From an uncultured Collinsella sp. (GTDB lineage: Bacteria; Actinomycetota; Coriobacteriia; Coriobacteriales; Coriobacteriaceae), in the NCBI GenBank assembly GCA_934655755.1, contig CAKUHA010000002.1:186001-250000 (forward strand): DNA of 64,000 nucleotides, read 5' to 3'. The position numbers were made by a program, and so were the translations under genes. Below are positions 17,629 to 27,231 of this stretch, one piece after another (within the stretch, counting starts at the first letter, position 1; each line of letters opens with the position of its first letter). Below the pieces are notes generated by a model. That model ran no database searches. It was given only the letters and a program-made list of their open reading frames with translations, and was not told the origin of the DNA.

Positions 17629-18882
17629 ATGGCGCAGGAACACGATCTGTTTGATGACATTATCGAGATCAGCAAGGGCTTGGATTTCTTTAAAGACCCG
17701 CTTGGCGGCGTGACCGACGCGCTCGATCCGTCGGCACCGCAGTGGAACCCTGCCGACTACAAGGAGCGCCCGCGCGGAAACACCATTCCGTGCCTGGCCT
17801 GCAAAAACGAGAAGAGCGGCTGCACCGCGTGCATGGACGTGTGCCCGGTCAACGCCATCGAGGTCGAGGAAGACGCTATCGAGATTCTCGACACCTGCCG
17901 CAAATGCGGCCTGTGCGCCGCCGCTTGCCCGACCGAGGCGATTATCTCGCCGCGCCTGGCGCCCAAAAACCTCTACGACGATATTGTCTCGGCGGCCACG
18001 AGCCACGAGACCGCCTATGTTACCTGCACGCGCGCCCTTAAGCGCATGCCGCGCGAGAACGAGGTCGTCGTCGCCTGCGTAGGCGATATTACGGCCGAGA
18101 CCTGGTTCTCGGTACTTGCCGACTATCCCAACGTGAGCGTGTACCTGCCGCTGGGCGTTTGCGATAAGTGCCGCAACACCGGTGGCGAGGACATTCTGGG
18201 CGAGGCTATCGCTACTGCCGAGGAGTGGGCCGGTACGGGCATGGGCTTGGAGGTCGACCCCAAGAGCCTCAAGTGCCATAAGCGCCGCGAGTACGAGCGC
18301 AAAGAGTACATGGAAAAGATCGCCCGCACCACAGGCTTGACCGTGACCAAGCTCAACCCGGCAACGGCGGCACTGGCATCGGTGACGCAGAAGCTGAAGG
18401 CTCATCGTCACCAGATTACCCAGCTTGAGCGCACGCTCAACACCATGTGCGGCACCACGACGACCAAGCGCCGCCGTACGCTGACGCACGGGCGCCAGCT
18501 GGTGCTCTCGACGCTGCAGAATCACCCCGAGCTTGCCCAGAATATGCAGGTGGCAACACCGGAGTGCGATTTTGATAAGTGCACGTCGTGCGGCGAGTGC
18601 GTCAACGTGTGCCCCACGTTTGCCTGCGATCTGGTGGGAAGCGGCCGCTTTGCGCTGGAGTCCACGTACTGCCTGGGCTGCGGCGCCTGCGTCAAGGTTT
18701 GCCCCGAGCATGCGCTCAAGCTCGTTGAGCACGATGCGTCCAACCTGGTCGTCGTCGATCCCGAAGCCGAGGAAAAGGCCGCCCAGAAGGCCAAGGCTCA
18801 CGAAGAGGCCGAGAAGGTCAAGGCAGAGGCAAAGGCGAAGCTCGACAAGATGCTCGACCAAGTGGAGAAGCTCGCAGACTAG
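17629..18882 (+). CDS. multi-cluster 4Fe-4S electron-transfer protein
   Basis: A 417-residue cytoplasmic protein with two pairs of 4Fe-4S motifs. The N-terminal pair is CLACKNEKSGCTACMDVCP and CRKCGLCAAACP (about residues 54-100); the C-terminal pair is CTSCGECVNVCP and CLGCGACVKVCP (about 320-365). Between them is a Cys-containing domain with VVVACVGDI, LGVCDKCRNTG and a basic helix. The tail is a lysine/alanine/glutamate coiled coil. It could shuttle electrons from ferredoxin or feed a reductase, but no catalytic domain is visible. The start at 17629 is preceded by GGGAGGGG; a longer frame starting 150 bases earlier was rejected. Confidence 0.85.
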   Translation: MAQEHDLFDDIIEISKGLDFFKDPLGGVTDALDPSAPQWNPADYKERPRGNTIPCLACKNEKSGCTACMDVCPVNAIEVEEDAIEILDTCRKCGLCAAACPTEAIISPRLAPKNLYDDIVSAATSHETAYVTCTRALKRMPRENEVVVACVGDITAETWFSVLADYPNVSVYLPLGVCDKCRNTGGEDILGEAIATAEEWAGTGMGLEVDPKSLKCHKRREYERKEYMEKIARTTGLTVTKLNPATAALASVTQKLKAHRHQITQLERTLNTMCGTTTTKRRRTLTHGRQLVLSTLQNHPELAQNMQVATPECDFDKCTSCGECVNVCPTFACDLVGSGRFALESTYCLGCGACVKVCPEHALKLVEHDASNLVVVDPEAEEKAAQKAKAHEEAEKVKAEAKAKLDKMLDQVEKLAD

Positions 18883-18995
18883 CTAGCGACCGAATCTCTG
18901 CTTCATTTGCGCCGCCGTGGTGTCTGGGTTCGCCCGGATGCTGCGGCGGCGCTATACTTATGCAGTTTGAAATACTTGTACCAAAAGGAGCTGTC

Positions 18996-20072
<1,077 letters not shown>

Positions 20073-20083
20073 GGGCGACGCAT

Positions 20084-20467
20084 ATGTTTAAATACGGCAA
20101 AAAAGCTGGCTACATGGGCATTGCGCTGCTCGTACTTGCGGTGATTCCGTTGGTGGTCGCAGCGTTTGTGATCCCCAACATTGGTCCTGAGGTGGCAACG
20201 AAGTTTAACGCAGCCGGCGAGGTGACGCGCTGGGGCAAGAGCTACGAGCTGCTGGCACTGCCGGTGCTCAACCTACTGCTGAGCGTGGCGACGTACTTTA
20301 CGGCAGGACGCCAGGCTAAAAACAATGATGACTCCGCTGCCATGGCACGCATCGTGTGCGAGCGCTACCTGCGCAACGGTTGCATCACGGGTGTATTCCT
20401 CAACGTGATCAACGTTTACTTTATGTACTCGGCGATTACCGGAACGGGCTTTGGCTTTGGTTTCTAG
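20084..20467 (+). CDS. DUF1648-type small membrane protein
   Basis: 127 residues with three predicted membrane helices (about 10-32, 53-72, 96-120). The stretch after helix 1 (IPNIGPEVATKFNAAGEVTRWG) matches the DUF1648 pattern seen in SdpI-like immunity proteins. Its role is unknown. It follows ychF closely and may be co-transcribed. Confidence 0.8.
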   Translation: MFKYGKKAGYMGIALLVLAVIPLVVAAFVIPNIGPEVATKFNAAGEVTRWGKSYELLALPVLNLLLSVATYFTAGRQAKNNDDSAAMARIVCERYLRNGCITGVFLNVINVYFMYSAITGTGFGFGF

Positions 20468-20476
20468 CTTGTTCTT

Positions 20477-20866
20477 TTAGGCAACGAGCCTGCACGCATA
20501 TTCAATGGCTGCTGCGAGGCCGCCGCTCGATCGTGGTTTAAAGACCATGTCGGCGGCGGCCTCGTTTTCGTATCCGGCGCCGCGAAGGGCGAGTGCGATA
20601 CCGGCTTCTAAAAGGAGCGGCAGGCCGTGTTGGCTGGTTGCGATTACGGCAGCCTGATTGAGCGAGCAGCTGTGCGCTTGGCATTGGATGGCAAGTTCAC
20701 CTTGCGCCGGGCAAGGGACCAGAACGGCGGCGACGCGACTTGATAGCAATGCAAATGCTGTGCGCTCATCGGGTGAAAGGCATTCGGCTTCAACGACGAC
20801 GAGCTTGGGCGGTGCGCTGTTTGTGCGAAGCGTAGTTCGGTGCATGCGGACCGAAGAACCCGACAT
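20477..20866 (-). CDS. hypothetical protein divergent from an XRE regulator
   Basis: A 129-residue protein starting MSGSSVRMHR at 20866 with AGGAG seven bases upstream; an in-frame ATG at 20890 would start within the palindrome and has no site. It has a hydrophobic central region (AFALLSSRVAAVLVPCPAQG, then LLLEAGIALALRGAG) but no clear signal peptide or known domain. It converges with the DUF1648 gene (10 bases apart) and is transcribed away from the XRE gene, so the palindrome at 20890 probably controls both. Confidence 0.6.
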   Translation of the reverse strand: MSGSSVRMHRTTLRTNSAPPKLVVVEAECLSPDERTAFALLSSRVAAVLVPCPAQGELAIQCQAHSCSLNQAAVIATSQHGLPLLLEAGIALALRGAGYENEAAADMVFKPRSSGGLAAAIEYACRLVA

Positions 20867-20889
20867 AGAAAACTCCTGTGTATTCGGCA

Positions 20890-20913
20890 AAACGTAAACT
20901 ATAGTTTACGTTT
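20890..20913. promoter_or_regulatory. perfect 24-bp palindrome, likely operator
   Basis: aaacgtaaacta and tagtttacgttt are exact complements with no spacer. It lies between the divergent hypothetical gene (start 20866) and XRE gene (start 20943), where it would overlap both promoters. The adjacent XRE protein is the obvious candidate to bind it. Confidence 0.7.
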
Positions 20914-20942
20914 ATGTTCGGCCCCATTTCAAACTCGTCTGC

Positions 20943-21161
20943 ATGGACGAACGTGCGAAACAGATTCTTGGCAGGCGGGTCGAAGAGACACGCAGAGACC
21001 TCGGTATCTCCAAGGTTGATTTTTGTGTGGCGACAGGAATCAGCCGACCCTACCTCGACCGAATCGAAGATGGGACGGCAAATTTCACGCTCAAGGTTCT
21101 ATTTAAGATCGCGCCCGCACTCGGCATGACGGTATCTGAGCTTCTCGAGGGTATTGAATAG
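20943..21161 (+). CDS. XRE-family helix-turn-helix regulator
   Basis: A 72-residue single-domain Cro/CI-type DNA-binding protein: LGRRVEETRRDLGISKVDF, helix-turn-helix CVATGISRPYLDRIEDG, then TLKVLFKIAPALGMTVSELL. It has no sensor domain. It probably represses itself and the divergent gene through the 24-bp palindrome 30 bases upstream. Confidence 0.88.
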   Translation: MDERAKQILGRRVEETRRDLGISKVDFCVATGISRPYLDRIEDGTANFTLKVLFKIAPALGMTVSELLEGIE

Positions 21162-21182
21162 AGGACGCCTATTGACCGGTGG

Positions 21183-22196
21183 TTACGCCATCGGGATGCG
21201 GTCGTGGTTGACTTGGCTGTAGAACAGGCGCTGGATCTCGGCGGCATCGCGTGACTGGCCGAGTGCCCACATGGTCTTGGCCACGAGCGTCTCGGTGGTC
21301 ATGTCGTCGCCGCGCAGAATGCCCGGATGATCGGCGTAAGCACGGCCGACCTCATAAACGCCCAGATCGAGGCCCTCTTCGGGGACCTGCGTGGTCATAA
21401 CGACAGTGCGGCCCGAATCGACCCAGCGGAAAATTGCCTCTTGGAATGACTCGCCCGACTCACCAAACTCGGGGATACCGCCAATGCCAAAGGTCTCCAA
21501 AATCACGGCGTCGTAGCTATCGGCAAGGGCGTCGAGGATGCCCGGATTTACGCCGGGCGTGAGCTTAAGGACAAACACGCGCGGGTCGATGCTGTCGTAG
21601 AAACGCACCGGGTTTTCGCCCTGATGCGTGCCGTGAAGCCCGTTGCGCACGATGCGGTCATTGCGGATATAGGCGATGGGCGGATAGTTGACGCTAATGA
21701 ACGCGTTAAAGCTCATGGTGCGCTGTTTGCGGGCGCGCGTGCCGGCAATGGCTACGCCGCCAAACACGATCGAGACGTCGTGCGAGTGCTCGTCGAGCGC
21801 ATAGAGCAGGCTCTGGTACAGGTTGAGCTTGGCGTCGGTAAAGGGATTGCCCATGGGCTTTTGCGAGCCGGTGAGCACGATGGGCTTGGGGCTGTCCTGA
21901 ATCAGGTAGGAAAGCGCTGCCGCGGTATAGCTCATGGTGTCGGTGCCGTGCAGAATCACGAAGCCGTCGTGGTCGGCATAACCCTCGACGACGACGTCGC
22001 GGATACGCATCCAGTCACTGGGGCGCATATTTGTGCTGTCGATGTTCATGGGCTGCATGACGTCGAGCTCGCAGAGGCCCGAGATCTCGGGGACGCTCTG
22101 GGCGAGCTCCTCACCGGTCAGGGCGGGGGAGAGGCCGTTGCCGTCCTCGGTCGATGCGATGGTGCCGCCCGTGGCGATGAGAAGGATGCGCTTCAT
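21183..22196 (-). CDS. ansA: L-asparaginase (cytoplasmic type I)
   Basis: A 337-residue asparaginase hydrolysing L-asparagine to aspartate and ammonia. Catalytic motifs are TGGTIAS (residues 9-15, nucleophilic Thr) and HGTDTM (83-88), with the Lys of the second site in GSQKPMGN. No signal peptide is present, so it is the cytoplasmic type. It converges with the XRE gene, leaving a 21-base gap. About 265 bases separate its start from guaA. Confidence 0.93.
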   Translation of the reverse strand: MKRILLIATGGTIASTEDGNGLSPALTGEELAQSVPEISGLCELDVMQPMNIDSTNMRPSDWMRIRDVVVEGYADHDGFVILHGTDTMSYTAAALSYLIQDSPKPIVLTGSQKPMGNPFTDAKLNLYQSLLYALDEHSHDVSIVFGGVAIAGTRARKQRTMSFNAFISVNYPPIAYIRNDRIVRNGLHGTHQGENPVRFYDSIDPRVFVLKLTPGVNPGILDALADSYDAVILETFGIGGIPEFGESGESFQEAIFRWVDSGRTVVMTTQVPEEGLDLGVYEVGRAYADHPGILRGDDMTTETLVAKTMWALGQSRDAAEIQRLFYSQVNHDRIPMA

Positions 22197-22462
22197 GCTG
22201 GTATTCCTATCGTATTTGCCGCCGCAGAGGCGGAGTCGTTCGGCAGTATTGTGGCACAGGGCGACGAATGTTCAAACGTATTACATCATCTGTAACGTTT
22301 GGTAACACTTCAATTGCTGTCAAATAGGGTCCAGGTCGTGCGTTTGCCGTGCGCTGATGGCTGCGAGGGACGAGAAACCCCATATAACGTGTACACTATG
22401 GAGGTTATTTTCGTTCATTCACGCGGGTGGGCACCGGCTCCCCGCCAACAAGAGGGGGAACC

Positions 22463-24061
22463 ATGGATCAAAAGGCTTCCGCAAAGGTCCTCGTACTCGA
22501 CTTTGGTGCGCAGTACGGTCAGCTCATTGCCCGTCGCGTCCGCGACCTCAACGTGTATTCCGAGATCGTCCCCTGCGACATCTCGGCCGATGAGATTCGC
22601 GAGATGAACGCCTCTGCGCTCATCCTTTCCGGCGGCCCGGCCTCCGTGTATGCCGAGGACGCTCCGTCCATCGATCCTGCCATCTTTGACCTGGGCCTTC
22701 CCGTCCTGGGCTTTTGCTACGGCCATCAGATCACGGCCGTGACGCTCGGCGGCAAGGTCGGCCACTCCGAGGTGGGCGAGTACGGCCGCGCCACCATCAC
22801 GCGCACGGCAGGCGCCAAGCTCTTTAACTCCACGCCCATGGAGCAGACCGTGTGGATGAGCCATCGCGACGCCGTCTCCGAGGTGCCCGAGGGCTTTACC
22901 GTTACCGCCAGCACCGATGTGTGCCCGGTTGCCGCCATGGAGTGCGTCGAGCGCAAGATCTTCACCACGCAGTTCCACCCCGAGGTCAAGCACTCCGAGT
23001 ACGGTCAGCAGCTGCTGAGCAACTTCCTGTTTGAGATCTGCGGCCTGGAGCCTAACTGGAGCATGGACAACCTGGTCGAGACCATGACGGCCGAGTTTCG
23101 CGAGAAGGTCGGCGACGACCGCGTGATTCTGGCTCTGTCCGGCGGCGTTGACTCCTCCGTCGTGGCTGCGCTGGGCGCACGCGCCGTGGGCAAGCAGATG
23201 ACCTGCGTGTTCATCAACCACGGTCTGTTGCGCAAGGGCGAGCCCGAGCAGGTGGAGGAGGTCTTCACCAAGCAGTTCGATGTCGACTTTATCCACGTCC
23301 ACGCCGAGGACCGTTATGCCGAGCTTCTGGCCGGTGTGACCGAGCCCGAGGAGAAGCGCCGCATCATCGGCGCGCAGTTCTGGAAAGAGTTCTTCGCCGT
23401 GGCGCAGCAGCTCGAGACCGATGGCAAGCCGGTCAAGTACCTGGCTCAGGGCACCATCTACCCCGACATCATCGAGTCCGGCGCTCGCAAGACGGGCGGC
23501 AAGACGGCCACCATCAAGAGCCACCACAACCTGATCCCGTTCCCCGAGGGCGTGCACTTCGACCTTATTGAGCCGCTCGACCACTTCTTTAAGGACGAGG
23601 TCCGCGCACTTGGTCTGGCGCTGGGCCTGCCGGGCCACATCGTGTTCCGCCAGCCTTTCCCGGGCCCGGGTCTTGCCATCCGCATCATTGGTGCGGTCGA
23701 CAAGGAGAAGCTCGAAATCCTCAAGAACGCCGACGCCATCGTGCGCGAGGAGCTCGACGCCTACAACCAGCGTCTGTTTGAGCAGACCGGCGAGCGCAAC
23801 TCCGAGCACAGCTGCTGGCAGTACTTTGCGGTCCTGCCCGACATTAAGTCCGTCGGTGTTATGGGCGACGAGCGCACCTACCAGCGCCCGATCATCCTGC
23901 GCGCCGTTGAGTCCAGCGACGCCATGACCGCCGACTGGGCCAAGCTGCCCTACGACGTCCTGGCCCGCATCTCCGGCCGCATCGTGGCCGAGGTCCCCGG
24001 TGCCAACCGCGTGTGCTACGACATTACGTCCAAGCCGCCCGCGACCATCGAGTGGGAATAG
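22463..24061 (+). CDS. guaA: GMP synthase (glutamine-hydrolysing)
   Basis: A 532-residue GuaA converting XMP to GMP with glutamine and ATP. The class I amidotransferase domain has Cys85 (LGFCYGHQ) and the His172/Glu174 pair (FHPEV). The ATP pyrophosphatase domain has SGGVDSS (226-232). The C-terminal dimerisation domain includes FRQPFPGPGLAIR and ends ITSKPPATIEWE. The start at 22463 follows AGAGGGGG. I see no purine riboswitch in the leader. Its last 16 bases are the apparent integration target for the islands that follow: the core recurs at least six times downstream. Confidence 0.97.
   Translation: MDQKASAKVLVLDFGAQYGQLIARRVRDLNVYSEIVPCDISADEIREMNASALILSGGPASVYAEDAPSIDPAIFDLGLPVLGFCYGHQITAVTLGGKVGHSEVGEYGRATITRTAGAKLFNSTPMEQTVWMSHRDAVSEVPEGFTVTASTDVCPVAAMECVERKIFTTQFHPEVKHSEYGQQLLSNFLFEICGLEPNWSMDNLVETMTAEFREKVGDDRVILALSGGVDSSVVAALGARAVGKQMTCVFINHGLLRKGEPEQVEEVFTKQFDVDFIHVHAEDRYAELLAGVTEPEEKRRIIGAQFWKEFFAVAQQLETDGKPVKYLAQGTIYPDIIESGARKTGGKTATIKSHHNLIPFPEGVHFDLIEPLDHFFKDEVRALGLALGLPGHIVFRQPFPGPGLAIRIIGAVDKEKLEILKNADAIVREELDAYNQRLFEQTGERNSEHSCWQYFAVLPDIKSVGVMGDERTYQRPIILRAVESSDAMTADWAKLPYDVLARISGRIVAEVPGANRVCYDITSKPPATIEWE
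24046..24061 (+). repeat. att-like core at guaA 3' end (site A)
   Basis: catcgagtgggaatag covers the last codons and stop of guaA. The same core recurs at 32338-32349, 35118-35134 (one change), 39866-39883, 50767-50777, 52236-52247 and imperfectly at 52338-52350. The 3' ends of genes such as guaA are known integration targets of tyrosine-recombinase islands. Confidence 0.75.
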
Positions 24062-24079
24062 CTGATATTCGCTGATTCC

Positions 24080-24120
24080 AAGCCCCTGACCTGCGAATAC
24101 GGGTCGGGGGCTTTTCTTTT
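24080..24120 (+). terminator. terminator of guaA
   Basis: aagcccctgacc and gggtcgggggctt form the stem, followed by ttttctttt. A near copy is at 30971-31011 and a diverged one, including the following caacctcggggcaacct, at 53221-53276. The rest of the gap to 24397 holds an element leader and no gene. Confidence 0.88.
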
Positions 24121-24295
24121 GACAACCTCGGGGCAACCTATGTGCGGTTATCGCTCGGATACCCAGCGTTTTCAATGCCGCCGCTTTCAATGCCCCGTAG
24201 TCCACCAGAACAACGTAGGGGTGTTGGAAGGGGCGGTGTTGTAAACGCGGCTCGGGTATGGTTTTGTCTGGGTCAGGTTCGGCTCTTGGAAAAAG

Positions 24296-24400
24296 TCAAA
24301 AAAATTCGGCTTTAACTGTTGCCCTAAGTAGTTCAACCCATTATTATTCTTTTTGACATAAGGGCATTAGCTGATGCCCCGAACGAAAGGAGTAATAATG
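24296..24400 (+). repeat. leader repeat, copy 1
   Basis: About 105 bases before the first element gene are nearly identical to 30511-30619. The repeat includes tttaactgttgccctaa, the hairpin GGGCAT-tagctg-ATGCCC and the ribosome site GAAAGGAG. It probably carries the promoter and leader of the element's transcript. Confidence 0.85.
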
Positions 24401-25033
24401 TCATCCACATCTGTAACCCGTTCCGTCAAATTTCGCCGTGAAGTGAGCTACACGTCTTTGTATGTTTTTACGCTTGCCGCCGCCCCAATCACTGAAACCC
24501 TCGATACCCTGAGTATCGCAACGGCTGTCGAGTATGCCCTCGACCGTATGCGTAACGTATTCTCTGTTGTCGATTGGTTCGAGCTTTCTAAAGATAAATA
24601 TCGAGCAATTCTTGGTATTCCCGAATGGCTCCCAACGAACGCCCGTTTCGCCACTTCGCTTACGCTTTCCTCGCAGGTCGATAGTTCTCTTTCCGATTTC
24701 GTTTCTGCTATTGCCCCTGATTTCACTGCCTTGAAAAAACGCGCCCCTTATCGCCCTTTCGCTATAGCCCTGCTTTTCCGCGCGGTTATCGCTGATGAAC
24801 TGGGCAAGCTGCCATACAAGGTTGCCGATGATGCCGAGTTATCCGAGGACGCTCCCGCCGCCTTTGACCCGTCTGAACTTCTCTCGGGTAGTGTGTGCCG
24901 CGTTCCGTCCGAGACTGCCCGCAAAAAGCATATGACCTTCGCCCGCATCGACCCTTCGATATTCGACCAGTCCGACCTTTTTCCTAATGGCGCGGTAGAT
25001 GCCGAGGGTTATGACGATAGCGAGATGTTCTAA
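24398..25033 (+). CDS. first gene of the integrated element, unknown function
   Basis: 211 residues starting MSSTSVTRSVKF, with GAAAGGAG six bases upstream. Soluble, mixed alpha/beta, no signal peptide, acidic C-terminus (DAEGYDDSEMF). No domain recognised. Its stop overlaps the next ATG by one base, so it belongs to the operon running to the FtsK-like gene. Its place in front of a replication/transfer module could suit a regulator or single-strand DNA-binding role, but that is only position. Confidence 0.7.
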   Translation: MSSTSVTRSVKFRREVSYTSLYVFTLAAAPITETLDTLSIATAVEYALDRMRNVFSVVDWFELSKDKYRAILGIPEWLPTNARFATSLTLSSQVDSSLSDFVSAIAPDFTALKKRAPYRPFAIALLFRAVIADELGKLPYKVADDAELSEDAPAAFDPSELLSGSVCRVPSETARKKHMTFARIDPSIFDQSDLFPNGAVDAEGYDDSEMF

Positions 25034-25893
25034 TGCGTCCCGATGTAGACATAACGGTTGCCCGCCAATGGGGTTTCGCTGACACGGGACGTGAGCGTTT
25101 GTCGGGTGAACGTGAAGCGTTCCCCGCCGAATTTGATGCAGATATAGAACCCGGTTGGGAGATGTTCGCCCTCTCTTTTCGCCGTTCAGAAAGAACGTTC
25201 CGCGGTTTACCGCCTGTCTTGGTCGGGCGCACCGTTCATTTCCTTCATAAGCCTAAGAAGCGTAGGGGTGTGTTCGTTCGTGAGGGCGGGTGCGTTAGGC
25301 TTGCCTTTGTAGACTTACCGGGAGAACTGCTTGGCTCACCAGTGCGAGTGCTGCACCTTCGTAAATGGCTGCTCCTGCTGCCTTTGCTCCTTGCCGCTAC
25401 GCTCCTGTGCCTAACGCTCGCGCTCTGCGGTTCTGGCTCTAGCTCGCCCGACTTCCTATCGGGAATGACTGGTACTGCTGGTGCCGTCCAAAAGCCCGTC
25501 ATATCGGTAGACTACGCCGCGTATGATGCCACGGTCGATAGCGTCTGGAAAGCCGATACCCTGACTCAAGATTTTCGTCTTTCGCTCCCTGCGACCTGCA
25601 AGTACGCCAAGGGCAAGACGGGCGGGAACCCCATTTTGAGTAGTCCTAGCATCTGGGTGGATATAGACGGGAATAACCAGTTTTCCAACAACGAATGTGT
25701 TTATAACGCCCCTGATAAAACGGGGTACGGTGCCTTTATTCGCCCTGGGTGTGAGGTAAACCGTATCAAGCTCACGCAGTCCGTCCCAGCTGGCACCTAT
25801 AGCGCCCGCACCGTGTGGCGCTCGGTACTCGCGTCTGATGGAAAAACGCCCGCTAGCTCGACCTCGTTTGATTTCAACCTGACCGTTGAGTAG
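25033..25893 (+). CDS. membrane-anchored protein with large external domain
   Basis: 286 residues. The N-terminal 110 residues are cytoplasmic and rich in Arg/Glu. One membrane helix lies at about 110-132 (KWLLLLPLLLAATLLCLTLA). It is followed by a Ser/Gly linker and a 140-residue outer domain containing VDIDGNNQFSNNECVYN, which resembles a beta-sandwich. Inside-positive charges (HKPKKRR, HLRKW) support N-in topology. It may be a surface or conjugation/virion component of the element. No family recognised. Confidence 0.7.
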   Translation: MRPDVDITVARQWGFADTGRERLSGEREAFPAEFDADIEPGWEMFALSFRRSERTFRGLPPVLVGRTVHFLHKPKKRRGVFVREGGCVRLAFVDLPGELLGSPVRVLHLRKWLLLLPLLLAATLLCLTLALCGSGSSSPDFLSGMTGTAGAVQKPVISVDYAAYDATVDSVWKADTLTQDFRLSLPATCKYAKGKTGGNPILSSPSIWVDIDGNNQFSNNECVYNAPDKTGYGAFIRPGCEVNRIKLTQSVPAGTYSARTVWRSVLASDGKTPASSTSFDFNLTVE

Positions 25894-25994
25894 GTGATAC
25901 CGCTTTCGATCAGTTCCATTAGTTCCGAAAGCGTGTCATAGAAAGGTTCCCGCGATAGGCGCGGGAACGTAACCCCTCCCGAAAGGAGACTGTC

Positions 25995-26558
25995 ATGTTA
26001 AACCCCAAGACCGCCGTAAAGCTCATGCCCGCGCTCGCGCTCGCAGCTGTTATCGGTTCCCCGCTCTCGGCTTTTGCCGCACCCGCCGTCACCCTCGGCG
26101 CTGATAACGCTGTCGAAAGCTCCGAGCAGGGTACCGCGACCGCCAACGTCCCCGTCACCCTCACGGCTGACGGCACTTGGAAGGACAAGGGCGGTACCGA
26201 CCATGACATGGGCAAGTATGTCGTTACCGTCCCGACCTCGATTTCCGTTACTGGTATCGGTGCTGGCTCTAACACCATCAGCGCCAAATATAAGGTCAAT
26301 GTCGCTGGCATCATCGGCAACGGTAAGAAGGTCACGGCTCGTGCCCAGACCGACCGTCACCAAGCGCCGTATATGCTGACCGTCACGCAGGGCAAGACCG
26401 AGTTTACCGCCAAGGATATTGCCAACGGCACGAACGATACCAAGGGCGTGCTGCATATCAACGGCTCCGATTCCGAGGATACCCTTAGCACCCAGCAGGA
26501 CGTTTGGTACTCCGATTCCGTCACTGGCAACGTTACGTATAACTTCGCTATCGCCTAG
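25995..26558 (+). CDS. secreted protein with signal peptide, element-encoded
   Basis: 187 residues. A classical signal peptide (KLMPALALAAVIGSPLSAFAA, cleavage near residue 29) is followed by a Thr/Gly/Val-rich beta-strand domain (VPVTLTADGTWKDKGG, KYVVTVPTSISVTGIGAGSN). The style recalls WxL/adhesin-like surface proteins. AAAGGAG is well placed before the ATG. It could be a surface adhesin aiding transfer or a virion protein. Strong codon bias suggests high expression. Confidence 0.75.
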   Translation: MLNPKTAVKLMPALALAAVIGSPLSAFAAPAVTLGADNAVESSEQGTATANVPVTLTADGTWKDKGGTDHDMGKYVVTVPTSISVTGIGAGSNTISAKYKVNVAGIIGNGKKVTARAQTDRHQAPYMLTVTQGKTEFTAKDIANGTNDTKGVLHINGSDSEDTLSTQQDVWYSDSVTGNVTYNFAIA

Positions 26559-26573
26559 AAAGGACTATCTATC

Positions 26574-26912
26574 ATGGCTTATAAGCTCGATTTGAACGGA
26601 CACCGTTTCTTCCTCGCGGGCAACTCGATTGCTTACGAGTACGACCGCGCCACTAATCAGCGCACCGATACCATCAGTGGTACCCGCTTCGATGTGGTTG
26701 ACCTCATGAACGGCTACGAGCACCTTAACGTGCTGGTCGAGGGCGCTCCCGCGCTCCTGTTCGACCCCGATAATGACGAGATTCCCACGGGTACCGAGGT
26801 GGTCTTTACCAACCTCAACGCCCGCCCCTATGTCGGTCGTAACGGTCGTATCGCCGTCACCGCGTCCGCTGATGCCTGCCGACTGGCTAACCAGCCGCGC
26901 GGCAAGGAGTAA
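26574..26912 (+). CDS. small hypothetical element protein
   Basis: 112 residues starting MAYKLDLNGHRFF, soluble, no signal peptide, rich in Asn/Asp/Arg. Follows the secreted protein after 15 bases with GAAAGGA upstream. It has strong codon bias like its neighbour. Size and position could suit a single-strand DNA-binding protein, but I see no diagnostic motif. Confidence 0.7.
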   Translation: MAYKLDLNGHRFFLAGNSIAYEYDRATNQRTDTISGTRFDVVDLMNGYEHLNVLVEGAPALLFDPDNDEIPTGTEVVFTNLNARPYVGRNGRIAVTASADACRLANQPRGKE

Positions 26913-27026
26913 CGACCCCCTGACCGCTGCCGATTCCAGCTGCCGCCCTGCGTCTCAAAACGCCAATCCCGAGTGCGGGGCGGCTCTCTTTCAACTGAAC
27001 CCGTTTACGATTAAGGAGCCGTTACT

Positions 27027-27221
27027 ATGGCTTATTTTATCGAACTCGTTAAAGGAATAATCGCCAAAGCCCGTTTTAGCGCCGATTCGTGGCAGGACTT
27101 CCGCGACCGTCACCCCGCCATAGCCCGCGACCTCGGCGCTTTCGTCCTCGTTCTCCTGTTCGCCCTCGTTATTTGGGTGCTGTCGGCTGCTTCGGGCAAC
27201 CCCTCCCCGTTCGGATACTAG
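27027..27221 (+). CDS. very small membrane protein
   Basis: 64 residues: an amphipathic N-terminal half (FIELVKGIIAKARFSADSWQ), one membrane helix at about 38-56 (LGAFVLVLLFALVIWVLSA) and a short polar end. AAGGAG lies nine bases before ATG. It could be a small coat-type or conjugation-pore protein. No family recognised. Confidence 0.65.
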   Translation: MAYFIELVKGIIAKARFSADSWQDFRDRHPAIARDLGAFVLVLLFALVIWVLSAASGNPSPFGY

Positions 27222-27231
27222 GGGGTGTGCC

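Noticed and set aside
22299..22462. Possible riboswitch in the guaA leader (gggtcc ... gagggacgagaaacccc)
   Set aside because: Does not fit purine, ykkC/guanidine or PRPP riboswitch cores; only scattered similar short strings.
22415..24205. Long minus-strand frame opposite guaA
   Set aside because: Same cause as above; the plus strand encodes an unmistakable GMP synthase.
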